From the NCBI GenBank assembly GCA_965243325.1, contig CBDEUQ010000003.1, positions 2,232,001 through 2,296,000 of the forward strand: 64,000 bases of DNA, written 5' to 3'. The translations under genes were made by a program, and so were the position numbers. Source of the DNA: JANQOH01 sp965243325 (lineage in GTDB: Bacteria; Pseudomonadota; Alphaproteobacteria; UBA7887). This document shows, piece after piece, positions 52,241 to 61,697 of the stretch; position 1 is the stretch's first letter, and the number at the start of each line of letters is the position of its first letter. The notes beneath the pieces were generated by a model. It worked only from the letters and a program-made list of their open reading frames with translations, was not told the origin of the DNA and did not search any database.

Positions 52241-55096
52241 TCAGGATGCCTTGCGGCGCCTGCGTCGGTTCCGTTCCAACCCGAGATAGGGTGCGAGAAA
52301 CGCGCCGGTGTAGCTGCCCGGCGCCGCGGCAACGTCTTCGGGAGTTCCTGCGGCGACGACCGTGCCGCCGCCATCGCCGCCTTCCGGTCCCAGATCGACG
52401 ATCCAGTCGGCGGTCTTGATGACCTCCAGATTGTGCTCGATCACGATCACGGTGTTGCCGGAGTCCACCAGTGCGTGCAGGACATCCAGAAGCTTGCGGA
52501 TGTCGTCGAAGTGCAGTCCCGTCGTCGGCTCGTCAAGAATATACAGCGTCCTGCCCGTCGCGCGCCGTGACAGCTCCTTGGCCAGCTTGATGCGCTGTGC
52601 CTCGCCGCCCGACAGCGTCGTCGCCTGTTGGCCGACACGGATGTAGCCGAGGCCGACCCGGCAGAGCGTGTCCAGCTTGTTGCGAATGGCCGGAACCGCG
52701 CCGAAGAGCTCGCGCGCCTCGTCGACCGTCATGGAGAGCACGTCGGCGATCGAGTGATCCTTGTACGTTACCTCAAGGGTCTCGCGGTTGTAGCGCGCGC
52801 CGTCGCAGGCATCGCACGTGACATAGACGTCGGGCAGGAAATGCATCTCGATCTTGACGACGCCGTCTCCCTGGCACGCTTCGCAGCGCCCGCCCTTGAC
52901 GTTGAAGGAGTATCGACCCGGCTTGTAGCCGCGGGTCCGAGACTCGGGCAGGCCGGCGAACCAGTCGCGAATTGGGGTAAAGGCGCCCGTATAGGTCGCC
53001 GGGTTCGAGCGCGGCGTGCGGCCGATCGGCGATTGATCGATATCGACGACCTTGTCGAGATGCTCGACGCCCTCGATGGCATCGTGCGCGCCCGGATGCA
53101 CGCGCGTTCGGTTGAGACGCCGCGCGATCGCCGGATAGAGCGTGTTGACGATCAAGCTCGATTTGCCACTTCCCGAAACTCCGGTCACACAGTTGAAGAC
53201 GCCCGCCGGGATGGCGACGTCGACGTTCTTGAGGTTGTTTTCGCGTGCGCCGCGGACGACGATCTCGCGCGGTCCGCGACGGCGTTTCTGCGGCACCGCG
53301 ATCGCGCGCACGCCGGAAAGATACTGGCCGGTGAGGCTGGCGCTGTTGCCGATCACCGATTCGGGCGCGCCTTCGGCGATGATCTGACCGCCGTGCTCGC
53401 CGGCGCCGGGTCCCATGTCGACCAGATGATCGGCGCTGCGGATCGCGTCTTCGTCATGTTCGACGACGATCACCGTATTGCCGAGATCGCGAAGGTTCTT
53501 GAGCGTTCGCAGCAGGCGTGCGTTGTCGCGCTGGTGAAGGCCGATGGACGGCTCGTCGAGAACGTAGAGCACGCCCGTAAGGCCCGAGCCGATCTGCGAA
53601 GCAAGCCGAATGCGTTGGCTTTCGCCGCCGGACAGCGTCCCCGACGCGCGCGACAGGCCGAGATACTCGAGACCCACGTCGACCAGAAAACCCAGTCGCA
53701 GGTTGATCTCGCGAAGAATCCGCCCGGCGATCTCCTGCTGTTTCTCCGTCAGGCTTTCGCCCACACCGGCGAACCACGCCGCGGCCTCGCCGATCGAGCG
53801 TTCGGCGACGTTGCCGATATGGGCGCCGGCGATCTTGACCGCGAGCGCCTCCGGCTTCAGGCGAAAACCGGCGCAGCTCGTGCATGGCGTGTCCGTCTGG
53901 AAGCGGCCGAGCTCCTCGCGGAGCCACTGATTCTCGGTCTCGCGGTAGCGCCGTTCGATGTTGGGAATCACGCCTTCGAAGGGACGCGTGGTCGTGTAGG
54001 TGCGCAGGCCGTCGTCGTAGTTCATGGCCACGTTTTCACCGCTGGAACCGAAGAGAACGGCGTCGCGGACCTTCGCCGGCAGCGACCGCCAGGGCTTGGC
54101 CGTGCTCACCGTGTAGTGCCTGGCCAGGCTTTCCAGCGTTTGCCGGTAATACGGAGTGCTCGCGTTCGCCCACGGCCGCACGGCACCCTCGGCGAGGCTC
54201 AGACGATCGTCGGGGACGACGAGGTCGGGATCGACATGGGAGACGACCCCAAGGCCGGCGCAGTCCGGACAGGCGCCGTGCGGATTGTTGAACGAGAACA
54301 GGCGCGGCTCGATCTCGTCGATGGAGAAACCGGAGACGGGACAAGCAAAACGGGCGGAAAATAGCGTCCGCTGGCCACTGTTCGCGTCTTCCACGACGAG
54401 CAGACCGTCGGACAGTTCGAGCGCGACTTCGATCGAATCGGCCAGACGATTGCCCAGCCCCTCGCGTACGACCAGCCGGTCGACGACCACGTCGATGTCG
54501 TGCTTGCGCCGCTTGTCGAGCGCGGGGACCTCGTCCACCGCGTACACCGTGCCGTCGACCTTGAGACGCTGAAAGCCGCGCCGCATCAGTTTCTCGATGT
54601 CCTTGCGGTACTCACCCTTGCGCCCGCGCACCACCGGAGCGAGCAGATAGAGGCGCGAGTCCTCGCCCATCGCCATGACCGCGTCGACCATCTGGCTGAC
54701 CGACTGACTTTCGATGGGAAGCCCGGTGGCCGGCGAGTAGGGAATGCCGACCCGCGCCCACAGCAGGCGCATGTAGTCGTAGATTTCGGTGACGGTGCCG
54801 ACGGTGGAGCGCGGATTGCGCGACGTGGTCTTCTGATCGATCGCGATCGCCGGCGACAGTCCTTCGATCGAGTCGACGTCGGGCTTTTCCATCAACTCAA
54901 GAAACTGGCGTGCGTAGGCCGACAGGCTTTCGACATAGCGCCGCTGGCCTTCGGCATAGATCGTGTCGAACGCGAGCGAGGACTTGCCCGAGCCCGAAAG
55001 GCCGGTGATGACGATCAGCCGGTCGCGCGGCAGGTCGACGTCGATACCCTTGAGGTTGTGCTCGCGCGCACCGCGTATGGAAATGGTCTGCTGCAT
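52241..55096 (-). CDS. uvrA: Excinuclease ABC subunit UvrA
   Basis: DNA damage recognition ATPase of nucleotide excision repair. 951 residues. First Walker A is GLSGSGKSS (32-40). The zinc-binding pairs are in FACPVSGFSIDE with GACPDCAGLG, in TPCTSCAG, and in CEACQGDG with VTCDACDGARY. The second ATPase has GVSGSGKSSLIVN and the signature TLSGGEAQRIKLAKEL. Divergent from ssb, convergent with the merR-type gene (13 bp). Confidence 0.99.
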   Translation of the reverse strand: MQQTISIRGAREHNLKGIDVDLPRDRLIVITGLSGSGKSSLAFDTIYAEGQRRYVESLSAYARQFLELMEKPDVDSIEGLSPAIAIDQKTTSRNPRSTVGTVTEIYDYMRLLWARVGIPYSPATGLPIESQSVSQMVDAVMAMGEDSRLYLLAPVVRGRKGEYRKDIEKLMRRGFQRLKVDGTVYAVDEVPALDKRRKHDIDVVVDRLVVREGLGNRLADSIEVALELSDGLLVVEDANSGQRTLFSARFACPVSGFSIDEIEPRLFSFNNPHGACPDCAGLGVVSHVDPDLVVPDDRLSLAEGAVRPWANASTPYYRQTLESLARHYTVSTAKPWRSLPAKVRDAVLFGSSGENVAMNYDDGLRTYTTTRPFEGVIPNIERRYRETENQWLREELGRFQTDTPCTSCAGFRLKPEALAVKIAGAHIGNVAERSIGEAAAWFAGVGESLTEKQQEIAGRILREINLRLGFLVDVGLEYLGLSRASGTLSGGESQRIRLASQIGSGLTGVLYVLDEPSIGLHQRDNARLLRTLKNLRDLGNTVIVVEHDEDAIRSADHLVDMGPGAGEHGGQIIAEGAPESVIGNSASLTGQYLSGVRAIAVPQKRRRGPREIVVRGARENNLKNVDVAIPAGVFNCVTGVSGSGKSSLIVNTLYPAIARRLNRTRVHPGAHDAIEGVEHLDKVVDIDQSPIGRTPRSNPATYTGAFTPIRDWFAGLPESRTRGYKPGRYSFNVKGGRCEACQGDGVVKIEMHFLPDVYVTCDACDGARYNRETLEVTYKDHSIADVLSMTVDEARELFGAVPAIRNKLDTLCRVGLGYIRVGQQATTLSGGEAQRIKLAKELSRRATGRTLYILDEPTTGLHFDDIRKLLDVLHALVDSGNTVIVIEHNLEVIKTADWIVDLGPEGGDGGGTVVAAGTPEDVAAAPGSYTGAFLAPYLGLERNRRRRRKAS

Positions 55097-55110
55097 GGTC
55101 CGGCCCGCAG

Positions 55111-55116
55111 ATTATA
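55111..55116 (-). promoter_or_regulatory. Candidate uvrA -10 element
   Basis: Minus strand TATAAT, 14 bp upstream of the uvrA ATG. If used, the leader would be only about 8 nt. No good -35 and no GTTC-N7-GTTC box were found in this intergenic space. Confidence 0.4.
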
Positions 55117-55176
55117 GGCGGCGGCCGCACCTCCCGCACGCGCCGCCGTCCCGTTTTGCCCGCCGGCGGTGGACGC

Positions 55177-55209
55177 TATACTCCGCCACGACCCGTCCGT
55201 CGTACGGAC
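55177..55209 (+). promoter_or_regulatory. Candidate ssb promoter and dyad
   Basis: TATACT (55177-55182) is a plausible -10, with a weak TTTGCC about 16 bp upstream. Just downstream lies GTCCGT-CGT-ACGGAC (55195-55209), an inverted repeat placed near +7, where an operator could act. Unverified. Confidence 0.35.
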
Positions 55210-55234
55210 ACCGGCAAGAGAAGGGCGCCGCACC

Positions 55235-55714
55235 ATGTCCGGCAGCGTGAACAAGGCGATTCTCATAGGCAACCTAGGTCGCGACCCCGAGGTGCGCAGC
55301 ATGCAGAACGGCGGCCGCATGGCGAACCTGTCGGTGGCCACGAGCGAGCGGTGGAACGACCGTCAGTCGGGCGAACGGCGCGAGCGAACGGAATGGCACC
55401 GGGTCGTCATTTTCAACGAGCGTCTGGTCGACGTCGCCGAGAAGTTTCTCCGCAAGGGGTCCAAGGTCTATCTCGAGGGCCAGTTGCAGACGCGCAAGTG
55501 GACCGACCAGTCCGGCCAGGACCGCTACACCACCGAGGTCGTTCTGCAGCGGTTTGGGAGCCAGCTCACGTTGCTCGACAGCCGGGGCGACAGCGGCGGT
55601 TTCGCGGGTGAGGACCGGCGCGGCGACTACGGGTCGGGGGCGGGCGATCCGGCTCCGGCCGCGGCGGCGGGCGGCGGCGGCGGCGCCGACTTCGACGACG
55701 ACATCCCGTTCTGA
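55235..55714 (+). CDS. ssb: Single-stranded DNA-binding protein
   Basis: 159 residues from MSGSVNKAILIGN. The OB fold has DPEVRSMQNGGRMANLSVATSE and TEWHRVVIFNE. The C-terminal tail after a glycine-rich linker ends DFDDDIPF, the acidic tip that recruits repair and replication proteins. Convergent with gltA. Confidence 0.98.
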   Translation: MSGSVNKAILIGNLGRDPEVRSMQNGGRMANLSVATSERWNDRQSGERRERTEWHRVVIFNERLVDVAEKFLRKGSKVYLEGQLQTRKWTDQSGQDRYTTEVVLQRFGSQLTLLDSRGDSGGFAGEDRRGDYGSGAGDPAPAAAAGGGGGADFDDDIPF

Positions 55715-55744
55715 GCTGTCACCCCCTCGGCGCGGCGTGCTCTC

Positions 55745-55766
55745 CGTCGGCGCGGTTTCGCCGACG
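55745..55766. terminator. Hairpin between convergent ssb and gltA
   Basis: CGTCGGCG and CGCCGACG form a perfect 8-bp stem with a 6-nt loop. There is no T-run on either strand. Placed between two convergent genes, it may work as a weak bidirectional terminator. Confidence 0.4.
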
Positions 55767-55780
55767 CGAGGCGGTGCCGG

Positions 55781-57109
55781 TCAGCGGCTGTCGATGGGCA
55801 CGAAGGCGCGCCGTTCCGGCCCGGTGTACAGTTGTCGCGGGCGGCCGATCTTCTGGCTCGGATCCTCGATCATCTCGTTCCATTGCGCGACCCAGCCGAC
55901 CGTGCGCGCGACGGCGAAAATGACGGTGAACAGGGCCAGTGGAATACCCATCGCGCGCAGGATGATGCCCGAGTAGAAGTCGACGTTGGGGAACAGCTTG
56001 CGTTCGACGAAGTAGGAGTCTTCTAGGGCGATCTTTTCCAGCGCCATGGCGAGCTTGAGCAGCGGCTCGTTCTCGACGCCGAGCTCCGCCAGGACCTCGT
56101 GGGCGGACTCGCGCATGACCGCCGCCCGCGGGTCGTAGTTCTTGTAGACCCGATGGCCGAAGCCCATGAGGCGGAACGGGTCGTCCTTGTCCTTCGCGCG
56201 GGCGATGAACGTGGCGATCCGGTCCACCGAGCCGATCTCCTCGAGCATGCGCACGACCGCCTCGTTGGCGCCGCCGTGCGCCGGTCCCCACAGCGACGCG
56301 ATGCCCGCCGCGATGCATGCGAACGGATTGGCGCCGGACGAACCGGCCAGCCTCACCGTCGAGGTCGACGCGTTCTGCTCGTGGTCGGCATGGAGGATCA
56401 GTATCCGGTCGATCGCGCGCGCCAGGACGGGGCTTACCGCATGGTCTTCCGCCGGCACGGAAAACAGCATGTGCAGGAAATTCTCGGCGTAGGAGAGGTC
56501 GTTGCGCGGGTAAACGAAAGGCTGGCCGATCGAATACTTGTACGCCATTGCGGCGATGGTGGGCATCTTGGCGATCAGGCGATGCGAAGCGATCTCACGC
56601 TCGCGCGCGTCGTTGATGTCGAGAGAGTCGTGGTAGAACGCGCTCATCGCGCCGACCACGCCGATGAGGACCGCCATCGGGTGCGCATCGCGGCGAAACC
56701 CGCGGTAGAGATACGTCAGCTGCTCGTGCAGCATCGTGTGATAGGTGACGTTGTAGGAGAACTCGTCCTTCTGCGCCCGGTTCGGCAGTTCGCCGTAAAG
56801 CAGGAGATGGGCGACCTCCATGAAGTCGCTCTTCTCGGCAAGGTCCTCGATCGCGTAGCCCCGGTGCAGCAGCACGCCCGCCTCGCCATCGATATAGGTG
56901 ATCGCCGATTCCGCGCTGCCCGTCGACGTGAAGCCGGGATCGTACGTGAACATGCCCGTTTCGGCGTACAGCCGGCGCACGTCGATGACGCTCGGCCCCG
57001 TCGTCCCGGGGATGACCGGAAACTCGAAGCGGTTGCCGGTTCTGTTGTCGATCAGGGTGACCGAGCCCGCATTGCCGGAAGCCGTCATTTTGCCCGCCCC
57101 ATCTGCCAT
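55781..57109 (-). CDS. gltA: Citrate synthase
   Basis: Condenses acetyl-CoA with oxaloacetate. 442 residues, the size of the hexameric, NADH-sensitive Gram-negative type. The active-site His blocks are LHADHEQNAST, SLWGPAHGGANEAV and GFGHRVYKNYDPRA. The end EDPSQKIGRPRQLYTG is conserved. The start is preceded by a stretch with an A+T-rich promoter-like segment. Confidence 0.98.
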   Translation of the reverse strand: MADGAGKMTASGNAGSVTLIDNRTGNRFEFPVIPGTTGPSVIDVRRLYAETGMFTYDPGFTSTGSAESAITYIDGEAGVLLHRGYAIEDLAEKSDFMEVAHLLLYGELPNRAQKDEFSYNVTYHTMLHEQLTYLYRGFRRDAHPMAVLIGVVGAMSAFYHDSLDINDAREREIASHRLIAKMPTIAAMAYKYSIGQPFVYPRNDLSYAENFLHMLFSVPAEDHAVSPVLARAIDRILILHADHEQNASTSTVRLAGSSGANPFACIAAGIASLWGPAHGGANEAVVRMLEEIGSVDRIATFIARAKDKDDPFRLMGFGHRVYKNYDPRAAVMRESAHEVLAELGVENEPLLKLAMALEKIALEDSYFVERKLFPNVDFYSGIILRAMGIPLALFTVIFAVARTVGWVAQWNEMIEDPSQKIGRPRQLYTGPERRAFVPIDSR

Positions 57110-57238
57110 GGCGCACCAACCCTTCGCGACTGTCGGGGTGCCGGGTCGTACAAAAGCTCGGTCCCGAGCATAGAGGCTTCGGAAAACGATGGCAATTTGA
57201 CGCTGGACGGGTCCAAGAGTTTCGTTTTATATCAGAAT

Positions 57239-57244
57239 ATTATA
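57239..57244 (-). promoter_or_regulatory. Candidate gltA -10 element
   Basis: Minus strand TATAAT inside the most A+T-rich stretch of the window (about 57218-57258). Transcription from here would give a leader of about 120 nt before gltA. The -35 region is weak (AAGATA at 17 bp). Confidence 0.4.
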
Positions 57245-57253
57245 GTGATATTT

Positions 57254-58687
57254 TTATGCAGTATCTTGCGACGATGCCAGGCTCGCCGACAGAGCGTCGG
57301 GCGATAGTCGAGACAGCGTTTCGCCGCGGCCAAGTACCGCTGCGACCTCAAAGATGCCGGGAGACACCGTGCTTCCGGTCAGCGCCGCGCGCAACGGCTG
57401 GGCGACCTTGCCGAGCTTGACGCCCGCGGTCGCGGCGACTTCGCGCAAGCATGTCTCGATGTTCGCCTCGGACCACACGTCGAGCGCCGCCAGACGATCG
57501 GCAGCCGCGTCGAGACGGTGGCGCGCGTCGGCATCGAGCAACCCGGCCGCTTTCGCCGTCATCGGGAGCGGCGGCGTGTCGACGTAGAAGCGGGCACTCT
57601 CGGCGAGCGCGACGAGCGTGTCGGAGCGCGCCTTGAGGCCTGGCATTGCCGCCTGGAGACGCCGCTTGTCGGCCGTGCCGAGTTCGCGCCCGAGCATGCG
57701 GGAGAGCCTGCCGGCGATCGCATCGACCAGGGTCGCATCGGCGCTGGCGCGGATGTAGCTCCCGTTCAGCGACAGCAGCCGGGCCGTGTCGAACCGCGCC
57801 GGCGCGCGGCCCACGGCGTCGAGGCCGAACCACGCGATGGCATCGACCATGCCGATCACCTCGTCGTCGCCGTGGCTCCAACCCAGACGCAGCAGATGGT
57901 TGCACATCGCTTCGGGCAGGATTCCCTCGTCACGCCACGCGCTTACCGCGAGCGCGCCGTGCCGTTTGGACAGCTTCGCCCCGTCGGCGCCGTGGATCAG
58001 CGGAATGTGGGCGAAGGCCGGCCGTTGCCAGCCGAGCGCGGCGTAGATCTGGCTCTGGCGAAAGGCATTGGTCAGATGATCGTCGCCGCGAACGACGTGC
58101 GTGATGTCCATGTCGTGATCGTCCACGACGACCGACAGCGTGTAGGTCGGCGTTCCGTCGGCACGCAGCAGGACCATGTCGTCGAGCTGGTCGTGGGCGA
58201 CGGTCACGGATCCCTGGACCGTGTCCTCGATCGTCGTCTCCCCTTCGAGCGGCGTCCTGAGACGGACGACCGGCTTCACGTCCGCCGGCGCATCCGCCGG
58301 ATCGCGGTCGCGCCACGTTCCGTCGTACAGCCTCGCCCGGCCTTCGGCGCGGGCTCGGACGCGCATCGCCTCGAGCTCGTCCGGCCTGCAGTAGCAACGA
58401 TAGGCCATGCCCTCGGCGAGCAGGCGACGGGCCACTTCGGCATGACGCTCCGCCCTGTCTGCCTGGCGGACGGGCTCGCCGTCCCAGTCCAGACCGAGCC
58501 AGGCCAACCCGTCGTAGATGGCCGCCACGGCCGCTTCCGTCGAACGCGCGCGGTCGGTGTCCTCGATGCGCAGCAGGAAGCGGCCGCGATGACGCCGCGC
58601 GAGCAGCCAGTTGAACAAGGCCGTGCGGGCGCCGCCCACGTGCAGATGCCCTGTCGGCGAGGGAGCGAAACGGGTCACGACGCGCAT
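57254..58687 (-). CDS. gltX: Glutamate--tRNA ligase
   Basis: Class I aminoacyl-tRNA synthetase, 477 residues. The HIGH-like motif is in SPTGHLHVGGAR (10-21) and KMSKS-like in AKLSKRHGA. The zinc-binding segment is Cys-poor (YRCYCRPDELEAMR). The C-terminal anticodon-binding domain ends near ETLSRLSPDALSASL. The gene starts 20 bp from the divergent comEC gene. Confidence 0.98.
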   Translation of the reverse strand: MRVVTRFAPSPTGHLHVGGARTALFNWLLARRHRGRFLLRIEDTDRARSTEAAVAAIYDGLAWLGLDWDGEPVRQADRAERHAEVARRLLAEGMAYRCYCRPDELEAMRVRARAEGRARLYDGTWRDRDPADAPADVKPVVRLRTPLEGETTIEDTVQGSVTVAHDQLDDMVLLRADGTPTYTLSVVVDDHDMDITHVVRGDDHLTNAFRQSQIYAALGWQRPAFAHIPLIHGADGAKLSKRHGALAVSAWRDEGILPEAMCNHLLRLGWSHGDDEVIGMVDAIAWFGLDAVGRAPARFDTARLLSLNGSYIRASADATLVDAIAGRLSRMLGRELGTADKRRLQAAMPGLKARSDTLVALAESARFYVDTPPLPMTAKAAGLLDADARHRLDAAADRLAALDVWSEANIETCLREVAATAGVKLGKVAQPLRAALTGSTVSPGIFEVAAVLGRGETLSRLSPDALSASLASSQDTA

Positions 58688-58707
58688 GGGTTATCCTCGT
58701 TTCTGGA

Positions 58708-60831
58708 ATGGTAGCCGCGCGGCGGTTCCGGCAGGGCGGGAGGAGACACGGCTTGTCCGAATGGCTGAGTGGCGTGCTCGCCGCGGAACGGCTCCGCTGG
58801 CCGCTGTGGCTGCCGGTGGGGTTCGGTACCGGCGTCGGTCTGTACTTCGCGCTTCCGGCCGAACCGGCGGCGTGGGCGCCCCCGGCAGCCGCGGCGCTTG
58901 CCGGCGCCGCCGCCTGGCTCCTGCGCCGGCGCCCGGCGATCGCCCTGTTCCCGCTCGCCGCCGCGGTCGTCGCCGCCGGCATCGCGACGGCGGATCTGCG
59001 CACGACGCGCGTTGCCGCGCCAATCCTCGGCGATGAGCATGGACCGGCGTGGGTCCGCGGCGAGGTGGTGTCCGTCGAACCGCGTCCGCACGGTCACCGG
59101 GTCGTCGTCGCGGTCGACGAGATAGGCGGTCTGGAAGCGCCCGAGAGGCCGCAACGGGTACGAATCAACATTCGCACCGGGCCGCCGCCGCCTCCCGGGC
59201 GACGTATCGCCGTGCTCGCCGTGCTGCTGCCGCCGCCGTCGCCGGTGGCGCCCGGCGCCTTCGATTTCGCGCGCGCGCTCTACTTCCAGCGGATCGGCGC
59301 CGTCGGTTATGCGGTCGGCAAACCGCGCGACGACGGCGGGGCGCGGGCCGGCGGCGTCCGCCAGCGTCTCGCCGCACTGCGGCTCGCGATCGCTGAGACC
59401 ATCGAGGAGACGCTGACGGAGGGACGTACCGACGATCCGACGTGGCGGCAGCGTGCGCCCGTCGCCAGCGCGCTGTTGACCGGGCTGCGCGGCGGCATCG
59501 ACGAGCAGGTGCTGGAATGGCTCCGCGATGCCGGACTCGCGCATCTGCTGGCCATCTCGGGTCTGCATCTCGGCCTCGTCGCCGGCTTCGCGTTCGTCGG
59601 CGTGCGGCTGGTCCTTGCGTCGGTCGAGCCGGTCGCGCTGCGTTATCCGATCAAGAAATGGGCCGCGCTCGTCGCCGTGGCGGCGGCCTTCGGTTATCTG
59701 CTGTTGACCGGCGGCACCGTGCCGACCCAGCGCGCCTTCATCATGACCGCCATGGTGCTCGTCGCGGTGACGATCGACCGCGAGCCGATCACCATGCGGC
59801 CGGTGGCGTGGGCGGCGGTCCTCGTGCTCGCGCTGCGGCCGGAGAGCCTGACCGGCGCAAGCTTCCAGATGTCGTTCGCCGCCGTGACCGCGCTCGTCGC
59901 GTTCTACGAGGTCGTGCGGCACAGAACACTGCGCCGCGTTTCGCGGCCGCCGCTCTGGCAGCGTCCGCTCCTGTACGTCGGTGCGGTTGTCGCCACCACG
60001 ATCGTCGCGAGCCTGGCGACGGCGCCGTTCGCCGCCTTTCACTTCAACCACGTTTCCCTCTTCGGACTCGTCGCGAATCTCGTCGCGGTACCGGTCACCG
60101 CGCTGTGGATCATGCCCTGCGGCGTCGCCGCGCTGTTGCTGATGCCGCTCGGACTCCATGCGCCGGCGCTCGAGGCGATGGGGTGGGGCATCGGGACGGT
60201 CATCGCAGTGGCCAGAACGAGCGCGAATCTGCCGTTTGCCGTGACGCTCGTCCCGGCCATGCCCACCTCGGCCTTCGTTGCCCTGGTGCTGGGCGGATTG
60301 TGGCTCGTGCTCTGGCGGCGGCGTTGGCGTTTCCTGGGCGTTGTCGCGGGCTGCTCCGCCGCCGTCTGGATCGTTGCCACGGCGCGCGGCCCCGATCTGC
60401 TGGTCAACGAGGACGGAAGCCTGTTCGCGGTGCGGGCGGCCTCGGGCGAGCTGGCCCTGTCGTCCCCCCGCTCGCGCAGTTTCACTGCCGCATCCTGGCT
60501 CCGGCGCGCCGGGCAGACGGAGTCGGCGCCGTGGCCCATGACGCACATGGCCTGCGACCGGCTGGGATGCCTGTACGCGCCGGAGCGGACGCCGCGCGTC
60601 GCGCTGGTCCGCGATGCGCGCGCACTCGCCGAAGATTGCGCGGTTGCCGACATCGTCGTGAGCGCGGTTCCGACCCGGGGGACGTGTTCCGCGCCGCTCG
60701 TCGTCGACCGGTTCGACCTGTGGCGAAACGGCGCCTACGCCATCCGCTTCGACGACGGCACGGGCCGTCCGCAAGCCGTCCACGCGAGAGGCGCCCGTGG
60801 CGCGCGGCCGTGGGCTCCGCCTCGTCAGTAG
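58708..60831 (+). CDS. comEC: ComEC/Rec2-family DNA uptake membrane protein
   Basis: Inner-membrane channel protein of natural transformation, 707 residues. An N-terminal DUF4131 region (about 40-190) with VRGEVVSVEPRPHGHRVVV is followed by the Competence domain: LLTGLRGGIDEQVLEWLRDAGLAHLLAISGLHLGL, then LLTGGTVPTQRAFIM and ASFQMSFAAV. Many hydrophobic segments. No metallo-beta-lactamase domain follows; the C-terminus instead has a short alphaproteobacterial-type tail. The start could also be the TTG at 58753. It overlaps lexA by 7 bp, tail to tail. Confidence 0.92.
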   Translation: MVAARRFRQGGRRHGLSEWLSGVLAAERLRWPLWLPVGFGTGVGLYFALPAEPAAWAPPAAAALAGAAAWLLRRRPAIALFPLAAAVVAAGIATADLRTTRVAAPILGDEHGPAWVRGEVVSVEPRPHGHRVVVAVDEIGGLEAPERPQRVRINIRTGPPPPPGRRIAVLAVLLPPPSPVAPGAFDFARALYFQRIGAVGYAVGKPRDDGGARAGGVRQRLAALRLAIAETIEETLTEGRTDDPTWRQRAPVASALLTGLRGGIDEQVLEWLRDAGLAHLLAISGLHLGLVAGFAFVGVRLVLASVEPVALRYPIKKWAALVAVAAAFGYLLLTGGTVPTQRAFIMTAMVLVAVTIDREPITMRPVAWAAVLVLALRPESLTGASFQMSFAAVTALVAFYEVVRHRTLRRVSRPPLWQRPLLYVGAVVATTIVASLATAPFAAFHFNHVSLFGLVANLVAVPVTALWIMPCGVAALLLMPLGLHAPALEAMGWGIGTVIAVARTSANLPFAVTLVPAMPTSAFVALVLGGLWLVLWRRRWRFLGVVAGCSAAVWIVATARGPDLLVNEDGSLFAVRAASGELALSSPRSRSFTAASWLRRAGQTESAPWPMTHMACDRLGCLYAPERTPRVALVRDARALAEDCAVADIVVSAVPTRGTCSAPLVVDRFDLWRNGAYAIRFDDGTGRPQAVHARGARGARPWAPPRQ

Positions 60832-61517
60832 CGGCGTACCAGGCCGATCAGCCGTCCCTGTACCTTGACACGGTCCGGGCCGAAGATGCGCGTCTCGTAA
60901 GCCGGGTTCGCCGCCTCGAGCGCGATCGACGCGCCCTTGCGGCGAAGACGCTTCAAGGTTGCCTCGCTGTCGTCGATCAGCGCGACGACGATCTGTCCGT
61001 TGTCCGCGGTTTCCGCCCGGCTGACGATGGCGATGTCACCGTCGAGAATGCCCGCGCCGACCATGGAGTCGCCCGACACTTCCAGCGCATAGTGCTCACC
61101 CTGGCCGATCAGGCTGCCGGGAATGTCGACATCGCGCTCGACATCGCGCAAGGCCTCGATCGGAGTGCCGGCGGCAATCCGGCCGTACAGCGGCAGGGTG
61201 ATCGCGCCCGCTTCCTCGGCCGCCTCGCGCCCCGGGAACGGCGCCGAGAAACGACCCCGCACCACCTTGGGGGCGAAGCCGGCGGTCTTCGACCCACCGG
61301 CCTCCCGCGGCAGTTTGAGCACTTCCAGCGCGCGCGCGCGGTGCGGAAGGCGGTGGATGAAGCCGCGCTCCTCCAGCGCCGTCACCAGACGGTGAATGCC
61401 CGATTTCGACTTCAGGCCCACGGCGTCCTTCATTTCGTCGTAGCTTGGCGAAATCCCGCTGTTCTCAAGGCATTGGTTGATGAAAGTGAGAAGTTCGTGC
61501 TGCTTTCGAGTCAACAT
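60825..61517 (-). CDS. lexA: SOS repressor LexA
   Basis: Represses DNA-damage genes and self-cleaves when RecA is activated. 230 residues. The winged HTH is residues 1-65 (MLTRKQHELLTFINQCL, GISPSYDEMKDAVGLKSKSG). The cleavage site is in YGRIAAGTP (Ala116-Gly117), the catalytic Ser in SGDSM (Ser151), and the Lys in EATLKRL (Lys189). The linker between domains is long (about 70-105), as in alphaproteobacteria. Its promoter contains a perfect LexA box, so it is autoregulated. Confidence 0.98.
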   Translation of the reverse strand: MLTRKQHELLTFINQCLENSGISPSYDEMKDAVGLKSKSGIHRLVTALEERGFIHRLPHRARALEVLKLPREAGGSKTAGFAPKVVRGRFSAPFPGREAAEEAGAITLPLYGRIAAGTPIEALRDVERDVDIPGSLIGQGEHYALEVSGDSMVGAGILDGDIAIVSRAETADNGQIVVALIDDSEATLKRLRRKGASIALEAANPAYETRIFGPDRVKVQGRLIGLVRRY

Positions 61518-61565
61518 GGCATCGTGAGGTCCACTCTTTGCGAACGGAACGAATCGGCTCCATAC

Positions 61566-61594
61566 GTTCTATTTTGGTTCGTGGGCGCCGTCAA
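61566..61594 (-). promoter_or_regulatory. lexA promoter with embedded LexA (SOS) box
   Basis: On the minus strand: -35 TTGACG (61589-61594), a 17-bp spacer, and -10 TAGAAC (61566-61571). A perfect alphaproteobacterial operator lies at 61566-61580: on the plus strand GTTC-TATTTTG-GTTC. The operator covers the -10 and part of the spacer, the usual position for repression. It is 49-63 bp upstream of the lexA start and about 118 bp upstream of the divergent Ldh-family gene. Confidence 0.85.
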
Positions 61595-61697
61595 GCGTCC
61601 GGTCGCGGGCTCGTTCGCTCGCCGCGTCGAATTGCGCGGCCGGCGGCGAGCCAATAGACGGAACGCCCGACCGCCCGGAAGACGAAGGGGAACCGCC

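Noticed and set aside
58675..60783. 702-codon open frame on the minus strand opposite comEC
   Set aside because: It is a composition-driven shadow; the plus strand encodes all ComEC motifs.
59442..61697. Long upstream extension of the Ldh-family frame
   Set aside because: It runs across comEC and lexA in another frame and is Arg/Ala-rich; the GTG at 61698 with AAGGGG upstream starts the real protein.
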